Assembly (NCBI GenBank): GCA_027035735.1
Contig: JALVUH010000135.1
Coordinates: 1-27,462, forward strand
From: Nautiliaceae bacterium
GTDB taxonomy: Bacteria; Campylobacterota; Campylobacteria; Campylobacterales; Nautiliaceae
DNA length: 27,462 nt
Direction of reading: 5' to 3'
The stretch's first letter is position 1, and each line of letters opens with the position of its first letter. Under the pieces are notes generated by a model. That model did no database searches, was not told the DNA's origin, and worked only from the letters and a program-made list of their open reading frames with translations. This document shows positions 7,232 to 15,696 of the stretch, piece by piece. The translations under genes were made by a program, and so were the position numbers.

Positions 7232-8555
7232 CAAATTGTCCTTTTTCTAATCCTACATATAAGCTATATCCAAAACTTGTAGTATAACTTGTAATTACTG
7301 CTGCTGTCATAGGTATTACAACATCTGCATGAGTCATTTCTGTAATCATAACAATTGCAGCTAGTGGTGTTTTAGCTCCTGCTGCTAGTGCTGCTCCCAT
7401 TCCAGCAAGTGAGAACATTACTATTTCATTTGGAAAATAATGACCAAAAATATTACCAACAGCTGCACCAATTAATAGATTTGGTAATACTAAACCTCCT
7501 GGTATTCCAAATCCTAATGTAAAGCTTGTAATTAAAATTACAAATATAATAATTGCAATATCTGCATAAATTTTAAAAGGATTTTGGGCAATATCTGTGA
7601 TAATCATCATATGTGCCGGAGCTGAGAGAATATTTGGATTTTTGGTAATATAATATAGAGCAAATAAAAAAGGTAGAGCTATTAAAGTCCCAATTACAGG
7701 TCTAATTTTTGGTTTTATATATTTTGAGAATTTGGTTGATGTTTGATAGATTATTGTATAAATGTAAGTAATTACAGAGATGATAAATCCCATTATTATG
7801 ATATAGGGGATATCTTTTAATGTCCAGTAGGGATTTTGATTGAGCATAATAAAAGGATGATTGCCTCTAAAAAATGAAAAAGTTAAATAACTAACTACTG
7901 AAGCAATAATCATAGGTACAAAAGGTCTATAATCAAGGTCATGTTCATTTTCTATTTCCATTGCAAATATACTACTTCCAAGAGGTGCTTTAAGTAATGA
8001 CCCTGTAAATGCACCGCCTCCAATAAGTCCTAAAATTGCCTTATTTTTTTTACCAAGACCATAAGCTTTTCCCATCCATTCTCCAATTCCTGTTCCTAAG
8101 AAAAATGAAGGACCTTCTCTACCTGCTATGAATCCACCTGCTAAAGTAAAAGTAGATGCTACAAATTTAAATACTAAAGAAGGAAATTTTATATATTTAT
8201 TAGTTTTTATATGTAAAATTGAATATCCAATTCCAGGACCTCCTGTATTTGGATATTTTTCTATCATATAACCAGTAAAAATTGCAATAATTAAAGGGTA
8301 TATAAGCATTAAGATGAGGTTTGTATTCAAAAATCCATTTATTTGCAAAATAAACATATCCATAATAGCAGCAAGCGTACCTGTTACTATACCAATAGCG
8401 ATGGCATATGGAATCCATCTCCCAAAAAAATATGCCATCATTACAATATCAATTTTTGTTTTAAGTTGAAGTTTAAGTATTTGAATATATTTGTTTAAAT
8501 AAAATTTTAAGGATTTTTTTTCTGATTGAGCTTTTTCTTCTGTTTCTCCTTTCAT
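7224..8555 (-). CDS. ClC-family anion channel/transporter
   Basis: The 443-residue integral membrane protein carries the ClC hallmarks: GREGP at 145-149 with the gating glutamate E147, KAPLGSSIFAME at 189-200, GIPGGLVLPN at 350-359 and the KTPLAAIVMITEMT helix near 395. These form the anion pathway. Two features differ from the E. coli Cl-/H+ exchanger. The first filter motif GSGIP appears as GGPGIG, and the position after E200, where the exchanger has its internal proton glutamate (EE), is isoleucine. It may therefore behave as a channel, as a fluoride-type or as an otherwise divergent ClC. There are no C-terminal CBS domains. It lies 10 nt downstream of the aldehyde dehydrogenase gene and is probably its operon partner, with an AAAGGGT ribosome site. 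Confidence 0.85.
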   Translation of the reverse strand: MKGETEEKAQSEKKSLKFYLNKYIQILKLQLKTKIDIVMMAYFFGRWIPYAIAIGIVTGTLAAIMDMFILQINGFLNTNLILMLIYPLIIAIFTGYMIEKYPNTGGPGIGYSILHIKTNKYIKFPSLVFKFVASTFTLAGGFIAGREGPSFFLGTGIGEWMGKAYGLGKKNKAILGLIGGGAFTGSLLKAPLGSSIFAMEIENEHDLDYRPFVPMIIASVVSYLTFSFFRGNHPFIMLNQNPYWTLKDIPYIIIMGFIISVITYIYTIIYQTSTKFSKYIKPKIRPVIGTLIALPFLFALYYITKNPNILSAPAHMMIITDIAQNPFKIYADIAIIIFVILITSFTLGFGIPGGLVLPNLLIGAAVGNIFGHYFPNEIVMFSLAGMGAALAAGAKTPLAAIVMITEMTHADVVIPMTAAVITSYTTSFGYSLYVGLEKGQFVK

Positions 8556-8565
8556 TTTTGACCCT

Positions 8566-10020
8566 TTATCTGATTATTATTGTTTTAATTTCAGTCATCT
8601 CTTCAATAGCATATCTTGGACCTTCTCTTCCAATTCCTGAGAGTTTTACGCCTCCATAAGGTTGAATATCAAATCTAAGTGTTGGAATGTCATTAATTAT
8701 AACTCCTCCTGCTTCAAAATCTTCAATTGCTCTTTTTGTTAAATCAATTCTATTTGTAAAGATTGAATATTGAAGTCCATAAGGTGAATTATTCATTTTT
8801 TCAACTGCTTCTTCATAATTTTTAACTTTTACAAGAGATACTATTGGTGCAAATACTTCTTCACATATAATTTTCATATCATCTGTTACATCTGCTAGGA
8901 TTGTAGGTTCAAGTATATTTCCTTCTCTTTTACCTCCTGCAATAATTCTTGCACCTTCTTTAACTGCACTTTGAATCCAACTCTCAGCTCTAATTGCTGC
9001 ATCTTCATTGATTAATGGTCCCATAAATGTATCTTCTTCAAAAGGATTTCCAACTTTTAATTTAGATGCTTCATTTCCAAGTTTTTCAGCAAATTCTTCA
9101 TAAATTTTTTCATCTACATATATTCTTTGAAGGCTTATACAAACTTGACCGCTATTGGCAAAAGCTCCAATTGCACATCTTTTTGCAGCCCATTCTAAAT
9201 CAGCTGTGCTTTCTACAAAAGTAGCGGCATTTCCACCAAGTTCAAGTGCAACTTTTTTAATTCCAGCATTTTGGGTAATAATTTTCCCAACTGGTACACT
9301 TCCTGTAAAACTTATAACTCTTGGAATAGAACTTTTTACAAGAGTGCTTCCAACATCTGCATCACCATAAACTACACTCAAAGCATCTTTAATTGCATAT
9401 TCACTATTAATAAAAAGCTTTGCAAATGCATATGCAGTATATGGAGCTTCAGGAGTTGGTTTGAGTACTACGCTATTGCCGGCAATTAAAGCAGGAGCAA
9501 TTTTATGAGCTACTAGATTTAGCGGGAAGTTAAAAGGAGTTATTGCTACTACTACTCCAGCAGGCACTCTTTTATAAAAACTAACCGTTTTAGCGCCACT
9601 TTTTGTAGCGTCGGTAGGAATAGTCTCTCCTAAAATATGATATCCTTCTGCTGCACAAATTTTAAGATTTTCTATACATCTTTGAACTTCTATTTTTGCT
9701 TGAGAGATAGGTTTTGCAACTTCAAGCGTGATATATTTTGCAAATTCATCTTTTTTATCTTCAAGTTTTTTTGCTACATCCTCAATCCAAGCAATTCTTT
9801 GATGAAGAGGGGAATTTTTTGTTTCTTTAAATGCTTTTTTTGCAATATTTAGAGCATCAACTGCATCTTCAGGAGTGCATTTTACATATTTTGTATGAGC
9901 TTTTTTTGTATAAGGGTTTATTACTTCTTCAAGTTCTCCTTCTATTTCTTGGTTTCCTATTAATTTTTTGGCAACTAATTCTTCTTTTTCAGTTTTAAAA
10001 ATTTTAGATAATAATCCCAT
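8566..10020 (-). CDS. NAD(P)-dependent aldehyde dehydrogenase
   Basis: The 484-residue enzyme belongs to the ALDH superfamily and oxidises an aldehyde to a carboxylic acid with NAD(P)+. Key parts are all visible: PFNFP with the oxyanion-hole asparagine N164, the cofactor segment FTGSVPVGK, the general base E260 in LELGG, and the nucleophile C294 in GQVCIS. EEVFAPIVSLV and the PYGGVKLSGIGREGP end complete the fold. The QVCISLQRIYV context resembles archaeal/bacterial lactaldehyde, succinate-semialdehyde or GapN-like members, but the substrate cannot be fixed from sequence. It is the first gene of a two-gene minus-strand operon with the ClC gene and has a strong AGGAGGG ribosome site directly before the ATG. 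It is divergent from ilvE. Confidence 0.88.
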   Translation of the reverse strand: MGLLSKIFKTEKEELVAKKLIGNQEIEGELEEVINPYTKKAHTKYVKCTPEDAVDALNIAKKAFKETKNSPLHQRIAWIEDVAKKLEDKKDEFAKYITLEVAKPISQAKIEVQRCIENLKICAAEGYHILGETIPTDATKSGAKTVSFYKRVPAGVVVAITPFNFPLNLVAHKIAPALIAGNSVVLKPTPEAPYTAYAFAKLFINSEYAIKDALSVVYGDADVGSTLVKSSIPRVISFTGSVPVGKIITQNAGIKKVALELGGNAATFVESTADLEWAAKRCAIGAFANSGQVCISLQRIYVDEKIYEEFAEKLGNEASKLKVGNPFEEDTFMGPLINEDAAIRAESWIQSAVKEGARIIAGGKREGNILEPTILADVTDDMKIICEEVFAPIVSLVKVKNYEEAVEKMNNSPYGLQYSIFTNRIDLTKRAIEDFEAGGVIINDIPTLRFDIQPYGGVKLSGIGREGPRYAIEEMTEIKTIIIR

Positions 10021-10065
10021 TTTCCCTCCTTTTAGATTCTATTAGTAATAATAACAAATTTTTGA

Positions 10066-10071
10066 TAGAAT
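10066..10071 (+). promoter_or_regulatory. Putative -10 box for the ilvE operon
   Basis: TAGAAT sits in the 76-nt divergent region between the aldehyde dehydrogenase and ilvE, after a TTTTTGA tract and about 25 nt before the ilvE ATG, whose ribosome site is AAAGGAAAAG. The opposite-strand promoter for the aldehyde dehydrogenase should lie in the same short region (A/T-rich, candidate TAGAAT complement at 10036-10041), but I cannot pick it with confidence. Confidence 0.45.
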
Positions 10072-10096
10072 TTCGTAAAAACCTTAAAGGAAAAGA

Positions 10097-11011
10097 ATGA
10101 ATGAAGCTAAATATATATGGATGGATGGAGAGTTTGTTCCTTGGAATGAAGCAAAAGTTCATGTTTTAACTCATACGCTTCATTATGGAAATGGAGCATT
10201 TGAAGGAACAAGAGCATATCAAACAGAAGATGGTCTTGCTATTTTTAGACTTCAAGATCATACTAAAAGATTACTTAATTCTGCAAAAATATTAAAAATT
10301 GATGTGCCTTTTTCTCAAGAAGAGTTAGAAGAAGCTCAAATAGAGCTTTTAAGAAAAAACGATTTTAAAGGAAATGTTTATATAAGACCTTTAATTTATT
10401 TAGGATATGGGAAAATGGGTCTTTATCATATAGGAGCTCCTGTTCATGTAAGTATTGCTGCTTGGGAATGGGGAGCATATCTTGGAGAAGAAGGATTAGA
10501 AAAAGGTATTAGAGTAAAAATATCTTCAATTACAAGAAACAGCGTTAAATCTACTTTTGGAAAAGCAAAAGCTGTTGCAAATTATTTAAATTCTCAAATG
10601 GCAAAATATGAAGCAATAGAAGCTGGATATGAAGAGGCTTTAATGCTTGATGATGAAGGTTTTGTGGCAGAAGGTAGTGGAGAGTGCTTTTTTATAGTAA
10701 GAGATGGAGTATTAATTACGCCTCCAAATGACAATTCGCTTGAATCAATTACTCAAGCAACAGTGCTTGAATTAGCAAAAGAGAGAGATATTCCAATTGA
10801 GAGAAGAAGAATTACAAGAGATGAAGTTTATATTGCTGATGAGGCATTTTTTACAGGGACTGCTGCAGAAATTACTCCAATAAGAGAAGTTGATGGAAGA
10901 ATTATTGGAAAAGGTGCTAGAGGAGATATTACAAAAGAGTTACAAGATGCTTATTTTGATGTTGTATATGGAAGAGATAAAACATATAAACACTATTTAA
11001 CATATATTTAG
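10097..11011 (+). CDS. ilvE: Branched-chain amino acid aminotransferase
   Basis: This fold-type IV PLP aminotransferase catalyses the last step of leucine, isoleucine and valine synthesis, exchanging the amino group with glutamate. The 304-residue length is normal. Landmarks are the N-terminal WMDGEFVPWNEAKVHVLTHTLHYG, GAFEGTRAY, the PLP lysine K158 in GKAKAVANYLNS, EALMLDDEGFVAEGSGE near 180-196, and FFTGTAAEITPI near 251-262. D-amino-acid transaminase and aminodeoxychorismate lyase share the fold, but the N-terminal motifs and the EGSGE segment favour IlvE. It starts a plus-strand run of ilvE, SPFH protein, hisIE and a DUF2393 protein with 10-nt or overlapping spacing. Confidence 0.92.
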   Translation: MNEAKYIWMDGEFVPWNEAKVHVLTHTLHYGNGAFEGTRAYQTEDGLAIFRLQDHTKRLLNSAKILKIDVPFSQEELEEAQIELLRKNDFKGNVYIRPLIYLGYGKMGLYHIGAPVHVSIAAWEWGAYLGEEGLEKGIRVKISSITRNSVKSTFGKAKAVANYLNSQMAKYEAIEAGYEEALMLDDEGFVAEGSGECFFIVRDGVLITPPNDNSLESITQATVLELAKERDIPIERRRITRDEVYIADEAFFTGTAAEITPIREVDGRIIGKGARGDITKELQDAYFDVVYGRDKTYKHYLTYI

Positions 11012-11021
11012 AAGGAATTAG

Positions 11022-12071
11022 ATGCCAGCAGATATAAATTGGAATAAAGAGAATAAAGAAAATAAATTTGAACCTCCAAAGTTTGAGCCTCCAAAATTTA
11101 TAAAAAGTGGTAGCAATATCATTATTGCTATTTTAATTTTAATTTTTTTGGTTTTTTTGTTTAGACCTTGGGTTATTATTAATGAAGGAGAAGTTGGAAT
11201 TTTGTCTACAACTGGAAAATTTAGCAATAAACCATTAACTCCCGGAATGCATTTTTATATTCCTTTATTTCAAAAAGTGATTATTGTAGATACAAAAGTA
11301 CATATGATAACTTATAAAAGACATCCAGAAGCAGGTTCTATGCCTGATAGTTATGGAACTATTAGGATTTATCCAGCTATTAATGTTTTAGATGCTAGAG
11401 GACTTCCTATTCAAGTAGAACTTTCAGTAAGCTATAGATTAAATCCTCAAAAAGCTGCATATGTGATTAAAACATATGGGCTTAATTGGGAAGATAAGAT
11501 AATAAATCCAATAGTAAGAGATGTAGTTAGAAATGTTATTGGTAAATATCCAGCAGAAGAGATTCCAGTAAAAAGGAATGAAATAGCTGCAAAAATTGAA
11601 CATTCTATAAAAGAACAGTTAAATAAAATTCCAAATCAACCGATAATTTTTGAGAGTTTTCAATTAAGAGATATTATTTTACCTGAAAATATTAAAAAAC
11701 AGATTGAGAGAGTTCAAATTGCAAAACAAGAAGCAGTAAGAGCACAATATGAAGTTTTAAAAGCAAAACAAGAAGCCGAGAAAGAAGCAGCTATTGCACA
11801 AGGAAAAGCAAATGCTGCAATGATAGAGGCTAAAGGAAAAGCAGAAGCAAAACTTATAGAGGCAAAAGCTCAAGCAAAAGCAAATGAATTAATTGCAAAA
11901 TCATTAAATAATGAGCTTTTGAAATTAAAACAGATTGAAGTTCAAAATAAATTTAATGAAGCTTTACAGAAAAATCCAAATGTGAAAATTTTTTTAGTTC
12001 CTGGAGGAGTTGTTCCAAATATTTGGATGAATGTAGAAAATAAAAAGGTGATAAGCAGTGGAAAGAATTGA
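11022..12071 (+). CDS. SPFH/band 7 (prohibitin/HflK-like) membrane protein
   Basis: The 349-residue protein has a short cytoplasmic Pro/Lys-rich head with a tandem FEPPK repeat (residues about 16-25), one membrane helix at about 32-50, then a band 7 domain. The domain shows INEGEVGILSTTGKF, PGMHFYIPLFQKVIIVDTKVH and VQVELSVSYRLNP-like segments. It is followed by a long Ala/Lys/Glu-rich helix (about residues 225-310) typical of the oligomerising coiled coil of SPFH proteins. Family members form large membrane rings that organise lipid microdomains or control the FtsH protease. An SPFH gene next to ilvE is, as I recall, also found in Campylobacter. A ribosome site GAAGGAATTAG precedes the ATG. 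Its end overlaps the hisIE start by 14 nt. Confidence 0.85.
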   Translation: MPADINWNKENKENKFEPPKFEPPKFIKSGSNIIIAILILIFLVFLFRPWVIINEGEVGILSTTGKFSNKPLTPGMHFYIPLFQKVIIVDTKVHMITYKRHPEAGSMPDSYGTIRIYPAINVLDARGLPIQVELSVSYRLNPQKAAYVIKTYGLNWEDKIINPIVRDVVRNVIGKYPAEEIPVKRNEIAAKIEHSIKEQLNKIPNQPIIFESFQLRDIILPENIKKQIERVQIAKQEAVRAQYEVLKAKQEAEKEAAIAQGKANAAMIEAKGKAEAKLIEAKAQAKANELIAKSLNNELLKLKQIEVQNKFNEALQKNPNVKIFLVPGGVVPNIWMNVENKKVISSGKN

Positions 12072-12723
12072 TTTTGAAAAAAATGGAGGTCTTGTTCCAG
12101 TAGTAGTGCAAGATATAGATACTAATGAAGTATTGATGTTGGCATATATGAATAAAGAGGCACTTCAAAAAACGCTTGAGAGCGGATATGCTCACTATTT
12201 TTCTAGAAGTAGAAATAAATTATGGAAAAAGGGAGAGAGTAGCGGTCATACTCAAGAAGTAAAAGAAATTTTGGTAGATTGTGATAATGACACAATTTTA
12301 CTTAAAGTAAAACAAAATGGAGTTGCATGTCATACTGGAAGAAAATCATGTTTTTTTACAAATTTAAAAACAGGAGAAATTACTATAGACAAAGAAAAAG
12401 AAATAGAGTATAATTTCGTAGATAAGCTTTATCATACTCTGCTTGATAGAAAAAATGCAGACCCAAAAACTTCTTATGTAGCTTCTCTTTTTAAAAAAGG
12501 TGAAAATTCAATCCTTAAAAAAGTAGTAGAAGAAGCAGGGGAGTTTTGTTTTGCTGTTAAAGATAACGACAAAAAAGAGATTATTTATGAAGCAGCGGAC
12601 CTTGCTTTTCATACTTTAGTAGCTTTGGCTTTTAAAAATATTCATCCAGAAGCTATTTTAGAAGAGCTTAAAAGAAGAGAAGGTATCAGTGGAATAGAAG
12701 AGAAAAAAAATAGGAAAAAATAA
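12058..12723 (+). CDS. hisIE: Bifunctional phosphoribosyl-AMP cyclohydrolase / phosphoribosyl-ATP pyrophosphatase
   Basis: This enzyme carries out steps 2 and 3 of histidine synthesis. HisI (residues about 1-110) shows GGLVPVVVQD, MLAYMNKEAL, the FSRSRNKLWKKGESSGH signature, VDCDNDT and GVACHTGRKSCFF, with the metal-binding aspartates and cysteines present. HisE (about 125-210) shows LYHTLLDRK, TSYVASLFKKG and VVEEAGEFCFAVKD, a MazG-like metal site, then YEAADLAFHTLVAL. The start is GTG at 12058: it restores the usual HisI N-terminus (ERIDFEKNGG) and is preceded by AAAAAGGTGA. It overlaps the SPFH gene by 14 nt in another frame. The last ten residues are very basic. Confidence 0.93.
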   Translation: MERIDFEKNGGLVPVVVQDIDTNEVLMLAYMNKEALQKTLESGYAHYFSRSRNKLWKKGESSGHTQEVKEILVDCDNDTILLKVKQNGVACHTGRKSCFFTNLKTGEITIDKEKEIEYNFVDKLYHTLLDRKNADPKTSYVASLFKKGENSILKKVVEEAGEFCFAVKDNDKKEIIYEAADLAFHTLVALAFKNIHPEAILEELKRREGISGIEEKKNRKK

Positions 12724-13280
12724 TGGTTCATTTGCCTTATTTTACTATTTTACATTGGCTTGATTTAGCCTTTTTTTTAATTTTATTTATATTTTTAACG
12801 ATACTTTCTGTAAAAGCTGCAGGAGATAATATCAAATTATTAGTAAGTATGATATTTGCTTCTTTTTTAATTACTACATTTGCGGCAATACTTGGGCTTA
12901 TTATTTTGGAAAAATATACAAAAAAAGCTATTTTGCTAAATGTAGAAGAGAGAAGAGTGCTTATCAATGAAACATTAGTTATAAAAGGTAAAGTTAAAAA
13001 TATAGGTAAGTTTAAAATTAATTACTGTAAGCTTAATATTAAATTAGTAAATAATGGATGGGGAAGTAAAATTCCTAAAGGAACATTTTTTAAACCAGGC
13101 GGACTTAAAATTTTTGGATTTAAGCAAGAAAAACAAACAAGACCAAATGTAATTAAGGCTACAAGATATATAGTTACAAATGGTTTAGAGCCTGGTCAAA
13201 TTAAATTTTTTAGTGTAGTTATACCTTATCCTCCATATTTTACAAATCCTTACCTTACATATAAACTTTACTGCCATTAA
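12723..13280 (+). CDS. DUF2393-like membrane protein
   Basis: The 185-residue protein has two hydrophobic segments, at about residues 13-31 and 36-63, followed by a soluble beta-rich domain of about 110 residues. That domain reads like an Ig-like/FxLYD-type fold: LVIKGKVKNIGKF, a strand with NYCKLNIKLVNNG, and LEPGQIKFFSVVIPYPPYF. This layout fits the DUF2393 family I know from Campylobacterota, where members often lie in pairs; only one is present here. The function is unknown. The ATG shares its A with the hisIE stop (TAATG), which suggests coupling. The assignment is by layout and memory, not by search. Confidence 0.65.
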   Translation: MVHLPYFTILHWLDLAFFLILFIFLTILSVKAAGDNIKLLVSMIFASFLITTFAAILGLIILEKYTKKAILLNVEERRVLINETLVIKGKVKNIGKFKINYCKLNIKLVNNGWGSKIPKGTFFKPGGLKIFGFKQEKQTRPNVIKATRYIVTNGLEPGQIKFFSVVIPYPPYFTNPYLTYKLYCH

Positions 13281-13297
13281 AAATAAAAAGGAAATTT

Positions 13298-14680
13298 ATG
13301 CAATTTAGTGATTTTAATTTAAAAAAAGAGATTTTAAAAAGACTTGAAGAGATTGGTTTTGAAAAACCTTCATTAGTACAAGAAAAAGCAATACCTGTGA
13401 TTTTACAAGGTCGTGATGTAGTGGCTCAAGCTCAAACAGGAACTGGTAAAACCGCAGCTTTTGGACTTCCTATTCTTAGTAAAATGCAAAAGGGCGAAAA
13501 AGCTCTTGTAATAACTCCAACTCGTGAACTTGCAATTCAGGTAAGTGAAGAGATTTTTAGATTTGGAAAATATTTAGGAGTACATACTGCAACAGTTTAT
13601 GGAGGAAGTTCTTATGCTAGACAGATAAAACATATTGCTTCTTCAGAATTTATTGTGGCAACTCCTGGAAGACTTTTGGATTTACTTAAAAGTGGGAGAA
13701 TTGATATAGCTCCAAAATATGTAATTTTAGATGAAGCAGATGAAATGCTTGATATGGGATTTTTAGATGATATAAAAGAAATTTTTAAATTTGTGCCAAA
13801 TGATAGACAAACTCTTTTATTTAGTGCAACTATGCCAAATCCTATAAAAGAGTTGGCAAAAACAATTCTTAAAAATCCTGAATTTATTACAATTACAAAA
13901 AAACAAGTAACAAATGAAAATATAAAAGAGTATTTTTACGTAATTGATGAAAATGAAAGAAAAGATGCTTTAATTAGACTGCTTGATTATAAAAATCCAA
14001 GTAAATCTATTGTATTTTGTAGAACAAAAAAAGATGTTGATGATATAGCTGATTTTTTAAGTGGAGCTGGATTTGATGCTAAAGGACTTCACGGGGATAT
14101 GGACCAAAGAAGAAGAGAAGATGTAATTAAAGGATTTAAAAACGATAAGATTGAAATTTTAGTTGCAACAGATGTAGCAGCAAGAGGACTTGATGTAAAT
14201 AATGTAACACATGTTTTTAATTACCATTTGCCTCTTGATCCAGAAAGTTATGTTCATAGAATAGGAAGAACAGGAAGAGCTGGTAAAGAGGGGATGGCTA
14301 TTTCACTTGTAACTCCTCATGAATTTAAAGCTTTAAGTAGAATTCAAAAAATTGCCAAATTAACACTTAAAGAAATACCAAGTATTGAAGATATAAAAAA
14401 TAGCGAAATTACAAAAATAATTGACAAAATTTCATCTATAGACCCTAGTGAAAAAGCCATTGAAATAGTAGAAAAGCTTCAAAATGAGTATGATTTATTA
14501 ACTATTGCAACTAAATTTGCTCATATGCTTTTTAGCAAGGAAGTAGATGGTAAAAAAAGAATTGGGAAATCAATTAAAGAAGCAACAAAATTAATTCAAA
14601 GAAGTAAAAACCAAAATAATGATAGAAGAAGAGGAAACAGATATTCAAGAAATAAAAATTCTAGAAGAAAAAGAAGATAA
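13298..14680 (+). CDS. DEAD-box ATP-dependent RNA helicase
   Basis: The 460-residue helicase unwinds RNA duplexes using ATP, likely in ribosome assembly or RNA turnover. All core motifs are present: the Q motif (F..P..VQ, residues 21-29), motif I AQTGTGKT at 45-52, PTRELA at 74-79, TPGR at 122-125, DEAD at 145-148, SAT at 176-178, and in domain 2 VATDVAARGLD and HRIGRTGRAG. The C-terminus has a helical extension and a very basic Arg/Asn/Lys tail, which usually adds nonspecific RNA affinity. Extension and tail are closer to DeaD/CsdA or RhlE than to RhlB. A ribosome site AAAAAGGAAA precedes the ATG. The gene ends 1 nt from the convergent thioesterase gene. Confidence 0.92.
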   Translation: MQFSDFNLKKEILKRLEEIGFEKPSLVQEKAIPVILQGRDVVAQAQTGTGKTAAFGLPILSKMQKGEKALVITPTRELAIQVSEEIFRFGKYLGVHTATVYGGSSYARQIKHIASSEFIVATPGRLLDLLKSGRIDIAPKYVILDEADEMLDMGFLDDIKEIFKFVPNDRQTLLFSATMPNPIKELAKTILKNPEFITITKKQVTNENIKEYFYVIDENERKDALIRLLDYKNPSKSIVFCRTKKDVDDIADFLSGAGFDAKGLHGDMDQRRREDVIKGFKNDKIEILVATDVAARGLDVNNVTHVFNYHLPLDPESYVHRIGRTGRAGKEGMAISLVTPHEFKALSRIQKIAKLTLKEIPSIEDIKNSEITKIIDKISSIDPSEKAIEIVEKLQNEYDLLTIATKFAHMLFSKEVDGKKRIGKSIKEATKLIQRSKNQNNDRRRGNRYSRNKNSRRKRR

Positions 14681-14681
14681 A

Positions 14682-15077
14682 TTATTTCTTTAAAACATGT
14701 GTATCTAAAACTACACAGCTAAAGAGTCCTTCAAAAACCTTTATTTCATTTAACATACCAGTAACTTTAACTTCAACTTTTCTTTTTTCTCTCATTAATA
14801 TTTCACCTTCAAATTCAACTTTATCTCCTACTTTTACAGGAGCCATAAATTCGCAATTTGTAGCTTTGACTAAAACTACATAAGGTTCATTTACACTAGC
14901 CATTGCACAAAAATCAGCTGCTCCAAATGTAAATCCTCCATGCACAAGGCCTTCTTCATCTACAGCCATATCAGGTGTGGTTTCAAGTAATACTTTTGCT
15001 CCATTTTCCGTAAGCTCAATAAGTCTTCCAAATTTAGGATTAAATTTAAGATGAGTTTTAAGTTCTAAATTTTCCAT
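14682..15077 (-). CDS. Hotdog-fold thioesterase (PaaI-like)
   Basis: The 131-residue protein is of single hotdog-domain size. The segment EGLVHGGFTFGAADFCAMAS (residues about 42-61) matches the HGG...D active-site helix of PaaI/YbgC-like acyl-CoA thioesterases, and ATNCEFMAPVKVGDKVEFEGE is the following strand pair. The likely activity is hydrolysis of an acyl-CoA thioester; the acyl group is unknown. It is the third gene of a minus-strand operon after lnt and bioD. Its ATG directly follows the bioD stop with no gap, and its ribosome site AGGAG lies inside the bioD end. Confidence 0.8.
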   Translation of the reverse strand: MENLELKTHLKFNPKFGRLIELTENGAKVLLETTPDMAVDEEGLVHGGFTFGAADFCAMASVNEPYVVLVKATNCEFMAPVKVGDKVEFEGEILMREKRKVEVKVTGMLNEIKVFEGLFSCVVLDTHVLKK

Positions 15078-15695
15078 TTATTCTCCTATAAGTTTTTTAG
15101 CAATTTTATCCAAATCTTTTTGTAAAATTAAAGGATTAAATTGTTTCATAAAAGGATGAGAAATCTCAAAGTAACTCTCATCAAATAAATTTATGCTCCA
15201 TACAAAATTTATATTTTTCTTCTCAAGAAAATATTTATTAAGTAAAAAATCATTAATCATTCCAAGTTTTGAAGAAACAATAAGAAAAAGTTTTGCATTA
15301 AAAAATTCTAAAAAATTCCACATTTCAAAATTTTTACTCACAGGAACTCTTATACCACCAGCTCCTTCTATTAATAAAATATCACAAAGAGATTTTATTT
15401 TATTAAAAGATATTTTTATTTTTTCAAAATCTATTTCTCCTGCTACAATAGGAGCCGCGGGAAGAGATAGTTGTATAGGGACAATATCATTTAGCGTTAA
15501 ATTTTCTAAAAGGGGATTATATTTTTTTGCTTCTTCAAATAGTTTTTTTCCATCAATTGGAACATCCTTTACTCCTGTTTCAATAGGTTTCATTACTCCT
15601 ACTTTATATCCCATTTTGCTAAATTTTTTAATTAGTTTTAAAGTAGTATATGTTTTTCCACATTCAGTGTTGTTAGCTGATATAAAAATATTCAT
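15078..15695 (-). CDS. bioD: ATP-dependent dethiobiotin synthetase
   Basis: BioD closes the ureido ring of dethiobiotin from diaminopelargonic acid, CO2 and ATP in biotin synthesis. The 205-residue protein has a variant P-loop ISANNTECGKTY (residues 5-16), where most BioD have GTDTxxGKT. The same ISAxNTxxGKT form is what I recall for Helicobacter pylori BioD. VMKPIETGV (residues about 34-42) supplies the catalytic lysine and substrate loop, and LLIEGAGGIRVPVS near 108-121 is the second conserved loop. The gene starts 1 nt after lnt ends and abuts the thioesterase. No other bio gene is in the window. Confidence 0.88.
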   Translation of the reverse strand: MNIFISANNTECGKTYTTLKLIKKFSKMGYKVGVMKPIETGVKDVPIDGKKLFEEAKKYNPLLENLTLNDIVPIQLSLPAAPIVAGEIDFEKIKISFNKIKSLCDILLIEGAGGIRVPVSKNFEMWNFLEFFNAKLFLIVSSKLGMINDFLLNKYFLEKKNINFVWSINLFDESYFEISHPFMKQFNPLILQKDLDKIAKKLIGE

Positions 15696-15696
15696 T

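Noticed and set aside
8200..8418. 72-residue minus-strand frame inside the ClC gene
   Set aside because: Different frame of the same strand within conserved ClC sequence, with no separate start signals.
9155..9852. Three plus-strand open frames of about 71 residues across the aldehyde dehydrogenase gene
   Set aside because: They are complementary-strand shadows of a well-supported gene; compositions are unlike real proteins and no start signals are present.
14671..14695. Possible terminator hairpin between the helicase and thioesterase genes (AAGAA...TTCTT)
   Set aside because: Arms are short and contain almost no G+C, with no convincing stable stem.
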